From contig NC_091047.1 of the NCBI RefSeq assembly GCF_963966145.1, forward strand, positions 10,974,001-11,038,000: a stretch of DNA of 64,000 nucleotides, written 5' to 3'. The first letter of the stretch is position 1; each line of letters opens with the position of its first letter. A model generated the notes under the pieces. That model was not told where the DNA came from. It ran no database searches and was given only the letters and a program-made list of their open reading frames with translations. Source of the DNA: Tenebrio molitor (taxonomy: Eukaryota > Arthropoda > Insecta > Coleoptera > Tenebrionidae). A program made the position numbers and the translations under genes. Shown in pieces: positions 13,826 to 24,800 of this stretch.

Positions 13826-14471
13826 AATTGTTGTTCTTGTAATAATTGTGATGTTATGATGACAGGATAGTGCCATATAAGTTTAGGTTGAGTGCAAAAT
13901 GTCAATTTAACTAAATCCGATGTAATATACAAATTAATAAGTTTCTAAGACTCTGTAAATAGTCACTTAACATTATAAATACACACGTTTCTGTAATAAA
14001 TTAATGGTTATGTTTGTGCGTTAGTGTAATCAAAATTGTACTAAATTCTGATTAAGTCTTAAGTAAATTAACCATAGCTAGGTACTTACTTAACTGAAGT
14101 GCAAACCAGTAACTTCACGATGACTAAGACATATCTGACCCATTAAACATTGTGCCCCGCGCAATCACGTTAAAACGATGGTGCTACTAATTTTTAACAT
14201 TAATTTTAGACTTGACACGTTAACGGTTTCACATGTTTTGCTTGTGACTTAAGTCTGTAAATAGCTAACGTAAGTGTATTGACTGTTGCCATTAATGCCG
14301 TTACAACAATTGAGTCGTACAAGTCACCGGCCCCGTCTTATTGGCCACCCACGCTGAACAACTCGACTTTTCGATTGATTGTCTACTAAGTTTGTACATA
14401 ACTACTTACTACTAACGCTTGTTTTGATTTTTTGTTATACATTTATTAAATATTTATGCACTGCCTTGTAA

Positions 14472-14489
14472 AATAAAATCTTTAATAAA
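14472..14489 (+). terminator. Polyadenylation signals of the LRR gene
   Basis: Two AATAAA hexamers (14472-14477 and 14484-14489) lie about 650 bases past the stop codon of the LRR gene and about 175 bases before the start of the next gene. The 3' UTR would therefore be about 0.67 kb. Inferred from motif and position only. Confidence 0.55.
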
Positions 14490-14663
14490 ACTGGCCTCGT
14501 TTTATCTGCCCTTGTGTAATTCCGCTTCTGATCTGCGCCTTCCAGCTCCTAATCACCGTCGTATTCCGTTGCACGCTGCGATAAAACAAAAAGAGGAAAC
14601 GCGAGTGTCTGCGACGATAAAGCTTTGCTGCTTTTAGTTGTTCGCCATCGAGTATCGTTTAAC

Positions 14664-17600
14664 ATGTTACTTGGGCTATCGGCGTTCTTTTTTCTCCTTC
14701 CATGGAACGAAGCGAGGTTTTACAAAGACAACGTCACAGGTATTTTATCGAAATTTAATGGAGCGACGGTACAGAACGCGGGTTTTAGATTTTACGAAAT
14801 GCCAAATTTATTACTCCCGCTCTGGGAGCGTTTATAAGGATTTCTTTGAACTGAACGACGAACCGCTGAACGGAAGTCTGCTGGATTTCCATTTCTCGGT
14901 GATGTCTCCTAGCGACGCTCACATCCTTTTGGCTCCATCCACCACCGTCGAGAAAGGCGATCCGGTTTACGAGATAGTGATAGGGGCGGGAGGGAACACC
15001 TTTTGCGACATCAGAAGGAGGCAAAAGTCGTCGGTGAAGGCTACCGTGAGAATCAAAGGTTTACTGTCGGCGCTTGATCAACAGTCGTTCTGGATTCACA
15101 TGAGCAAAGGTAAATAACGAAGACGCGAGATGTTAATTTCTGGTTTCCAAAATGTAGATGGAGTGATTGACGTCGGGAAAGAAGGGGAAGAGTTGGGATT
15201 TTTGACGTGGACCGATCCCGATCCCTTACCTTTGAAAGTGTTCAGTTTTAGTACTTGGCCTGGAGTTGAGGCGAAATGGTATTTTGACTGTCCAAGAGGC
15301 AACAAGACGGCACACTCAAAGGTTTGCAACACTCCAAGTTAAAGACCAAAGACCTGAAATAATTTTAGGAAGTGCAAAAACCGCTGACTTTTTTGGAACA
15401 ATTGCGACGAGATCTCTTATCTAGGTACGACCCTTACGTCAGACCAGTGCAAAATGCTTCAGACATCACTGTTGTGGGTTTACAACTGGAAACAAGCATT
15501 GTTACTTTAGTGAGTGTAACTCTGCACCACTTACACCCAATCATCACGATCTTATTTTAGGACGAATACAAGTCAGTTCTGGAGACCAGTGGAACGATCA
15601 CATTGGTACCAACAGCACCTTAAAACCTGACACATTCCCACTAATTTATTTTTCTAGAATTGGATGGACGAGAAAATGCGCTGGAACGTCTCGAATTACG
15701 GAGGTCTCAACACGTTGCACATTTTCCGAAGAGAACTTTGGGTCCCGCATCTGTTTTTGTTCAAGTAAGTCGCCCAGATGTCAAAATCATGCATCTGAAC
15801 CGTTTTTTGAAAGTGCCGTTGTGGACGGAAGCGACATCTTGGAAGACACAATGTTGATCGTTAACTCGACGGGACACGTCAGCTGGTTGACAAAAGTGAA
15901 GATGAACTCCTGGTGCAGTCCTGATGATCTAGGCAGATGGCCTCGAGACGAACACGTCTGTGACATAGTTTTAGGGTTTTTCAAAGACTTCCAAAACTTG
16001 CAACTCATTTTTAAAGCAAGGCAGAGCCTGTTTGTAAGGAGTAGTGGTCAGAAATGAACTAAATACATTCGGAGGCGGTTTTAGAGCAATCCGTATTCGT
16101 CCAAATGGGAGATCTTGGAAGCCGAAAGTTATACAAATAAAGGATGGTCAAACACGACTGCTCGAAATATAAATAATTTTGACCCCCCGGGACTGACTCT
16201 GCATTTGAAGATTAAAAGAGCGTCCAACTCGTACACAGTTGTTGTGTTTACACCGTTCTTCGGTAGACCCACAACACTACTGCTCCACGTCTTTTACATG
16301 AAATTTCTATTTTCAGTAATTGCCGTCTCCATATTGGCCACCTTCTGGACATCACCGTTCAGTTACATGAAACTGTCTTTGCCATGTTTCCAACTGGTTT
16401 TAGCCTCGATCATTCTCATAGCTTTAGCACTAATAATTCCGATACACTCTCAACTAGTTCCGAATATTGGTAACCCATTAAAAGGTACATTTGCAAAAAC
16501 TAATTTCTTGTTTCAGTTCTACTGTACAGTTACACTCTTGTGGCCATAATGTTTTGCATAATCGTCGAAATTATCGTTGTCAATTTGTCGAGAAACGAAC
16601 AGAAATATGGACTCCCTCATTTTCTGACAAAAACTCTTGTGTCATTTTTCCTGAAGACATTTCTTTGTCTGCCTGACATTAAAGTAAGTTTTTCTATTTC
16701 AGTGTCACGATAAGCATTTTGTGACACTGTTTTCAGTTTAAAGTTCAATTTTATAGCATCGTTTCTATTGATTATTGAATATGGGGTTGGTATTGATAGT
16801 AGGAAACATAGATAAAAGGTAGGAAATGTCAGTGTTAAATGTGATGTCATCTGAATCTAAATCCATGTTGTAGGATCAAAAAAAACTATTAAGGGATTAG
16901 ATAATTATTGTAACAAAATTTGAGAGACAATTTGAAATTTAATTTTCACTGAAATGACATTGCTTCTTGCTTCGTCAATACCAACCCAATGCCATTAAAA
17001 TAAAAGTAACTAGATAATTATTTTATATTTAAAAAAAATAAATGTTTGAAGCAGAAATAGAAAAAAAATAGCATGTCACACTCGTTTCAATAGACTGTCT
17101 TGTGCAACTCGTATAACGATATATCGGGTGTTCATTTAAATTTATTTTCCGTGGAGGGAGAAAAGACTGGAGATGGCACTAATTCAAATACGTGTACCAG
17201 CCCGCGAAAACTACAGAGTCATAAAAGGTTTCTGAATATAGATGCTAGGCCAATGGCTTCCTTCGCCTTCCTTCCACACGCATTGTGCTTCTTTATCTAG
17301 CGCATTGTGGACTGGGTCATAAAAGGTTGTTGCACGTGCTTTTAGAGGGTACGGATTTTTAACATGGGAAGCATAGGAAATGCCATCTCCAGTCTTTTCT
17401 CCCTCCACGTTATTTTCAAAGTAGGCTGTTTAAATTTAACCTCACTTTTTGCGTTGTGTTTTTATTCTGCAGATTGACGAGTGGTGCGTTCACAATCGAC
17501 TCTTGAACGCCAACTTTGAGGATAAATTCAAATGAAGACCCGATACTATTTTGGATTTGTGTAACTTTTGTTTGATTTAAATTGTTTTAGTCATCTGCAC

Positions 17601-17743
17601 AGTACGGGAATCTGAACGAATCTTTTTCTAAATTGAACGACAATCACCAAGGAATGTGGATACTGCTCGGTATAGTAATCGACAGAATTGCTTTTTTCAT
17701 CTACTTGGGTCTAGTGGTTTACGCATATTGCATTACTTATTAA
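14664..17743 (+). CDS. Methyltransf_FA domain fused to a Cys-loop ligand-gated ion channel
   Basis: Eleven exons: 14664-14739, 14789-15109, 15158-15321, 15369-15509, 15561-15605, 15658-15764, 15814-16033, 16085-16262, 16317-16484, 16517-16683, 17591-17743; 579 aa, in frame throughout. Residues 1-19 are a signal peptide. Residues about 26-187 form a farnesoic-acid-O-methyltransferase-type (Methyltransf_FA) domain, with DAHILLA, YEIVIGAGGNT, FWI and the end motif FSTWPGVEAKWYFDC. From about 188 a nicotinic-type ligand-binding domain follows: LLSRYDPYVRPVQNASD, MRWNVSNYGGLNTLHI, LWVPHLFLFN, Cys-loop C319-C334. M1 (about 408-428), M2 (437-458), M3 (474-496) and M4 (552-579) are all present; the M3-M4 loop is only about 54 residues. 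There is no vicinal Cys pair in loop C, so acetylcholine is not an obvious ligand. The last intron carries nested MITEs. Domain calls are firm; ligand and role are unknown. Confidence 0.92.
17125..17541. repeat. MITE, five-copy family (copy 2), interrupted
   Basis: The left end CGGGTGTTCATTTAAATTTA and the right end (CGCCAACTTTGAGGATAAAT then TCAAATGAAGACCCG) are the family TIRs, and the internal GAGTGGTGCGTTCACAATCG motif is present. A second element (17150-17409) is inserted close to the left end. The whole lies in the last intron of the channel gene. Confidence 0.8.
17150..17409. mobile_element. hAT-like MITE nested in another MITE, with 8-bp target duplication
   Basis: The ends are inverted repeats (CGTGGAGGGAGAAAAGACTG then GAGATGGCA at left; the complement ending CTCCCTCCACG at right). 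They are flanked on both sides by the same 8 bases TTATTTTC (17142-17149 and 17410-17417). Removing the element and one duplication restores the family sequence seen in the other copies. An 8-bp duplication is characteristic of the hAT superfamily. No coding frame lies inside. Confidence 0.85.
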
Positions 17744-17805
17744 ACTTATCTGGATGAGATCTTTTGTATCTGTTAATTAAGAGCGGAAATTTCTGCCTTG
17801 GAGGA

Positions 17806-17811
17806 AATAAA
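17806..17811 (+). terminator. Polyadenylation signal of the channel gene
   Basis: AATAAA lies 63 bases beyond the channel stop codon. A minus-strand AATAAA for the convergent VAT1 gene lies at 17840-17845, so the two transcripts would end within a few tens of bases of each other. Confidence 0.6.
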
Positions 17812-17839
17812 AGAGTGTTTAAGATTGGCAATCATACAA

Positions 17840-17845
17840 TTTATT
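17840..17845 (-). terminator. Polyadenylation signal of the VAT1 homologue
   Basis: TTTATT on the plus strand reads AATAAA on the minus strand, about 1.05 kb past the VAT1 stop codon at 18896. The stretch 17846-18895 has no coding signal and is best explained as the VAT1 3' UTR. Other TTTATT hexamers exist nearer the stop, so the 3' end is uncertain. Confidence 0.4.
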
Positions 17846-18895
17846 ATACAGGCTTTCAAACGAACAATATGCATAGCGTTAACACATCAGTCTTACATTT
17901 ATATATAAGCGGTAAATAGCAATATAATATATTTTAGCTTATCATAAAGATTATACATTCCTATCAACAAAATCATTTTTAAAATATAAACTTACTTGTC
18001 GTTTTATACCATCTTACATTTCATTTATGAAAATATATCGCACACAAACTTTACACTATTCAACTAAAGTAATTAGACACGGAAGTGAATTTGAAAGCAA
18101 CTATAACGAGAACTGAATCACATTGATTTCGTAGTGTCGGAAAGCGACAAGCTTACAGACTTAGGTTTTCACTGATATGCTTGAAAAGTAGCAAGTTATA
18201 GCAAAAATTGCGCGATAAAAAAATTTAAGTAGAATTATTTGTCCCCATTTGAAAATTTTACGTAAAAACCTAACTAAGCTTGGAAAAATATCTTGTATAA
18301 AACGCTACCTAATGATTTTTTTTTGGTCTGATTCACACAGATATGTGCTCCTGATTTTTAAGAATATGGAAAGATGTGCTACCTCGAAAATTCGCATGTG
18401 AAGGGGTCGCAATTTTCAATATAGCACCGACGTCTTAATTAATAAACACTTTAAAACTTATACAGTAACAAATCGACAATAAAATTAAAAATACAACTGG
18501 AAGAAACAAATCATAAAATTATGTATCGTAGTGGTCTCTTTTGACTGTTCGTTCTAGACTATTTCCTTACACAATATTAAAATTAACACAGCTCAGATTA
18601 ATGAATGGTAGATTAATTTGAGATCTGTCCTTAAACAACATATAAGTTAGTTAACGTAGCAATATATGATCAAACACAAAGGCTAAAATTTTGACAAAAA
18701 TTGAATTGTTCAACGCAATACTTAAGCGATTCAACTCGAACCCTCTTTCTCCTTAGAATCTGGAAAAAACAACACGTTTCAACAGAGCACGCTTTACCGG
18801 CACCGATAGTCTAAGAAGCAGAAGAACGTACAAAGAAAAAAAATGTGCAATAAAATTACCTTTTTTGTAAAAAAAACTTTGTACTAGTGTTATCT

Positions 18896-21800
18896 CTATT
18901 TACCGGAATCTCCAGCCGAATCTCCATTAGTAAGTTGTTCATCCTTCTTCTCCTCTTTCTTCTCTTCCTCTTTCTTTTCGTCTTCTTTCTTCTCCTCAGA
19001 AGACTGCTTCTTCTTGTCTTCTTTGCTCTTGCCCTTGGCCGGAGTGGCCGGTTTTGGCTTTGGTTCTAAACTGGGGTCCAAAATAAGTTTCCCCACATTC
19101 TTCCTGTCGTGCATCTTTTGCATGGCCTCGGCAACCTACGACAGAGCAATTTATTACCAACTCCACAGTTCTGCTTCTTCATTCTTACATCTTCGAGGGC
19201 CCAAGTCGAATCAAGAAGGGGTTTGATCTTCTTCTCTTGCAACAGAGAGAAGACTTTCTGCACGGCCTTCTCCACGAATTCAGTTCCACCCTGTTGGAAC
19301 AAGAGCCGGCGCAAGTTGAAACCGGACAGTGTTCGGTTCTCGTCGAAGAGTTTCAATGGAGAAACTTTGTCTACTTGCCACCACTAGTAGGAAAGCAAAA
19401 TTGAAGAAACACCAAGCTGAGGGTGGTGTGAAAGACTTACGGAACGAGCAGCGCTGAAGAAGCTCTTGGTCTCCCCTGTCACCACGTTGGAAGAGCCGTA
19501 CAGGATGTACCTGCCCATGGGCTTGAGTAGGCTGTAGCCCTTGTTGCATTCCTCTCCGCAAAGGCAGTCTAAGACAATATCGACGCCGTCTGGAGAAATT
19601 TTGCGAATTTCGCTGGAGTAGTCGCTGCCGCGCTCCAACAGATGATCGACGGGCGATTGCGCGTTCTTTAGGGCCTCGTGCTTGCCCTTGGAGCAGATCC
19701 CGAAGATGGTGACGTCGGGGACGGTTTTTGCCAATTGCACCACCGCCTGGCCCTGAATCGAATAACATCACTTTAGCGAGGTTGGCGGCGAAATGTAATA
19801 AACGAACTCGACAAACTAAATTCAATTACCACCAGATAAGATTAAGTGGGAAAAATAACGGAACCAACTACCCCCGTCACTTGTTTTTCTTTTCTAAATT
19901 AATAGCGTGCAAAAAGTGATGTTTCACAACGTCTGACGCTAAAATAAACTTTGTGAAGATTCCCACACGGCGGCCGTCCCGTCTTGGATGAAATTAAACG
20001 TTAAATTGAGTTGTTTCGAGCAATCTCAGTTGCATTAGGCTCGTTTATATAATTGAGGCTTGAATTAACAAGTTCATTTCAACAGATGGAGTTAGGTGCA
20101 GTGTGGGATCAGATATAGCCGTTATTTGCAGTTAACGAGGATAGAATAATAAATGAAAACTCATTAAAAGCTGTTTATTCGGACCACAAACCTCCGCGGG
20201 AGTTTATTTTGATTGAAGTATTTGTTTCGATGTTTTCGACTCGCGGATCTGTGAAAACCAATAAGTGGTGGTGTTACGGATTCTGCATAAGATTCAATTT
20301 ATAAAATAAAGTTAAAAATAAATTCCGAATGATGTTATTATGAGCTAAAAGTCAAATAAGCTTTCTTGAATCAGGACTTTATTCGATTTTTTTATTTAGC
20401 AACCAATCAGCGTCGGTCACACTAGCATCGATCTCTCCAACTCGAAAATTCCTGTTTTCCAAAAAATATCACTACGATGCTTCTTATCAGTATGGAAGGA
20501 AAATATTGTTAGGGATCAAAAAACTAATTTTACAGTGTATTTCACGATTGATAATGGACCCGACGGCATTGAAAATGCAACCCACAATACATTGCCAAAA
20601 AAGCCGGGTATTAAACTTAAAATATTCGGCTTTTTTTGACAGTGTATTGTGGGTTGCATTTTCAACGCCGTCGGGGTCATTATCACTCGTGAAATACCCT
20701 GTATATAACTGCAAAAAACATCTGTTACTTTTTTTAATGTGTTGCGTTTAAAAATCTGTCTATAAATTATTATCAGTCTTTGTCATACGTTATTCTAAAT
20801 AAAATCAAATTAATGAAGATCGAAAAATAAAAGGGTAGGGGCTTGATGATTCAATTACTTCCATCGTTTCGCCCTTACGTCAATGAGTAGCCGTCATTAG
20901 ATTATTCGCATCTCTCAGAATCGATCAAAATACCTCCCCAGTTTTCAGATTGTACATTTTTAAATTAACACAATTTTAAGTTGACAAATTTTGAAATTAT
21001 TGTGCATGTATTGTTGCAAAAAAACTGTCAGAATAAAATTGTCACATTTTTACAATTTTTCTATAGTGTGAAACCTTCTTACGAGAGATAGGTTAGAATT
21101 ATTGTCAAAATTCAATGGCATTTTTAGAAATCACTTGATAGGTATTGTCAATTGTCAAGTAGACAATTAATTGACAAATGGATAAAACCAAATTTACATT
21201 AGGAAAATTTTCTTTTCCCGTTTTTTTCGCAACCAACTGTATCTGTAATCTCCAGCTCTGAGCTGAACCATTTTCCTGAGAAATTCTTGAAAATTTCTGC
21301 GGTATAATATTGGGCGATTCAAAAAGATTGTGGATAAAATTGGGATCTGTTGGAAACACTCATTGTGCGGTCAATCGGTCATACCCAGTTATAACGTTAT
21401 ACACTACTTTAGACCTACGTTCATTGTTTTTTTTTTAAGTTGGTGTAAGATTGTGTTAAAGGCCTAAGGTACTTCTAATAATTCTAAAAGTAATTCAACT
21501 GCCACCTTCAATTATGCTTCGAAATATTCTCTTCGGTCACTGCCCAAATTGTTGTATCCTTGAGCAAATCATCCCTCGGTGAAACTCTTTCAAATTGTAC
21601 AGCCGCCCGCAAAAGAATCGAGCCTACCCCTCTGTAAAGAAATAATCACTAATCTATCTTTCGACAAAGGCAGCTGACCACTGTCATAAACACAGTTCGA
21701 TATATGAGAGCAGTGCTATTATTTTTTTGTCCTCTATTTAAACGGTGTTGATTGACAAATGAAAAACTGTGTAGTTTTTTTTTACAGTGTTTTTCTTTTC

Positions 21801-24800
21801 CTTTTATTCGTTTGTCAGTTGTCTTTCACGATTTGTCAAATGACTTTCCAATTTTTTAAATGTCAAAATGATATGTCAAATGAAATTCCCCTTTTCTCAA
21901 ATTACTTTCACTTTATACAAAATGCTTTTCTTATTAATTTAATTGATTTTCATTGTCACAATGGGAAAGTCAATTGACAAAAAATAATGAATTACATTTG
22001 ACAAAAAAGAAATTTGTTCTACAAATCATCCCTTACTAGCAAAATAAATGGGAAAATCAATAGAGAAATTGTGAAACACAATTGACAAAAGGAGAAAAGC
22101 AAAAGAAAAACACTGTAATGCATTTCAACGTTTAATAACGAATATAATTCGGTTGCGTTTTTGAAAATTGTTATACAATGACGTTTATTGCTTAAAAAAA
22201 ATTATATGATTACGAATAACAAATAAACAAAAATCAATACGTTAATACATAGTATAACGGGTGTTTTTTTTTAATTTGGCGTCGAAGTTGGCGTTGCAGA
22301 GTCGATTGTGAAAGCACCACCGGATTACAACTCTTATCGGTTGTTTAAATCTAACCTCATTTTTTGCGTTGTTTGTGTTTTTAATCTACAATTTAAAAAT
22401 TCAGTGTTTTTAAGACGAATGGTTCATTCACAATCGACTCTTCAAGGCCAACTTCGACGCCAAATAAAAAAAAACCTTTATTATTCAATGAGCGGATAAT
22501 GATGGCTATTACTCCCGAGGATTATTTTATGTCACGAGCCGCAGGCGAGTGGCGTAATTCATTGGAACGAGTAATCAACATTATCCGCTTTTTCTACAAT
22601 TATCATGAGAAATTATTGATAAATAAGTTTCATTATTAAACAAAGTGAAATTAACGTTTGAAAATTACATTTTAAGGTACCAGATTCTTCATTAAAAGCA
22701 GAGCAAAGTCTTTCGACAAATTTTTTAAGAGTGACATTTTTTTAAATTATTATAAAATAATAATTATTCTCTAATTTTCCCTCGTTAAGTTATTTTCACT
22801 TTAAATGTTAATAGAAAATTAATTTATTATTTGATTTTCTTTAGATTTATTAGATTTATTTTCTGTCTGTCTTAAAAATAAAAAGAGAACGCACGCTTCA
22901 ACTTGCTTATCTATCATGGAAAGAATGTATGCATTGATGAATGTATGATTCTTTGGTGCGGCCGATTTATCATCATTTAGAAATTAGACAGAACATACAA
23001 GGTAGACGTCACAAATACAGAATGAATTGTAGATGCTAACCAAGTGCAGTCATTCTAAAATTTGCAATATACAGGGTATTTCACGAGAATAATCAGCCCG
23101 ACGGAACTGAAAATGCAACACAATACATTTGCAACGTGGACATTGTTTTTTGCAGCTACTTTCCTTTTAAAAGAACAGCTACTTTTAATTCGATATTTAA
23201 ATTTCGGAAATAGTTAGAAAGGTTGCGCCAGCGTCATTTGAATGAGAAATGACAGGTCTCTGAATTGCACATCGGTGTGTATCTCTACGTCGAGAAACAA
23301 AGTTGTGGTGCGTGTTTATATTCACATTTTAATTTATTACTAAGAAACCCCTTCAGTAGTATCTGGGTTTTAACCCAGATAGTGAGCTGTGCAGTTTCGT
23401 AAATTTTGACATAAACGTCATTCGTTTGGCTAAATGAAACGTTTTTAGAAAAATGTTTTTTGTTCGACACTGTCAGAATTTGAGAATTTTCTCCTATGTG
23501 AACGGATTTTGATAAATGTCACCACTTGTCAAAACGAAACGTCAAATTAATTTTAAAGATTTTAAGCGATTTGGAGACTTTAAGGAGCTCGTCGAACAAA
23601 AAAACGTTGTATTCAACTCGTTCGTGTGACAATTGGGCTTTTTTGGCACTCGTGGGCCAACCAAATTTACACAAGAACTCGTCAAATAAACTACTACCTA
23701 TTATGCAATTAATGTAATGAATGTTCAAAATGCCGTCCCTCGCTTCTTTCACAAGCTTGAATTCGTGCCGAAGCGATCTTTTGACGCTCAGTAACATTCC
23801 TGGAATAATAAATCTGCACATATAGATCAAAATTTACGAAAGTAAAGTGATTCAAGGGGAATCTTTTTTATCACTGTGTTTTTATGCACCTTGGTTTTTT
23901 TTTGCGAGTTCAAACATCATAAACAGTCCACCCGCTCAAACCTTTAAAATCACTTTTTATTTCTTCTTAACAATAAACTTCAAAAACACTAAAAACAACA
24001 TTTTAGGAATCTTAGTCGAAGGAGATCCTAAATAAACGCCGCAAATTCTTGCATTATGATTGAGCTTCGTCTATCTAAATACATATCGGGTGTTCATAAA
24101 TTTATCCTCATAGTTGGCGTTGTTCGATTGTGAACGTACAGTTGCGGCCGTTGAAAACTTAGACACTTTGACAACGCCAAACTTTTGGCTTTGTAAATGG
24201 TACTGAAAGTGACGTTTCTCAAAATGTCACTCAAACATTATTCACATTAATTTCTCTCGCAATGGCTCTTATACTCACACCGTCCCTCGGTCAAACACAT
24301 TTTTGCAAATCAGATAATTGCGGCATTTCAAAAGTTACGCGCGATTCTGACCTAATATGTCAAATACTGACACTGACTTTATAATCCTTGATGAAAATCC
24401 TGTTTACGCTAATCAAATTTCCGAATTTATACAGAGTGTTTAAATCTTTCCTGTCTGAGATTTCAACGGCCGCAACTGTACCACTCGTCCGTCTGCAGAG
24501 TAAAAACATAAACAACGCAAAAAGTGAGGTTAGATTTAAATAGCTGATCCGTGATCGGTAATCCGTGGGGCGTTCACAATCGAGTCTTCAACGCCAACTT
24601 TGAGGAGAAATTTAAATGAACACCGATGTATGTATCTAAACGGATGTTTGAAAAAAAAGTGGGACCTCACGATTTTTTCAAAGAAAATATTCACTTGACT
24701 TGTTTATATCTACATAGTTGCTGATCAGACACAGCCATCACACACTTTTTATTAAATCATAACGTTTGACAAAAATTGGGTAGTCTTTGAAAACTGCAAG

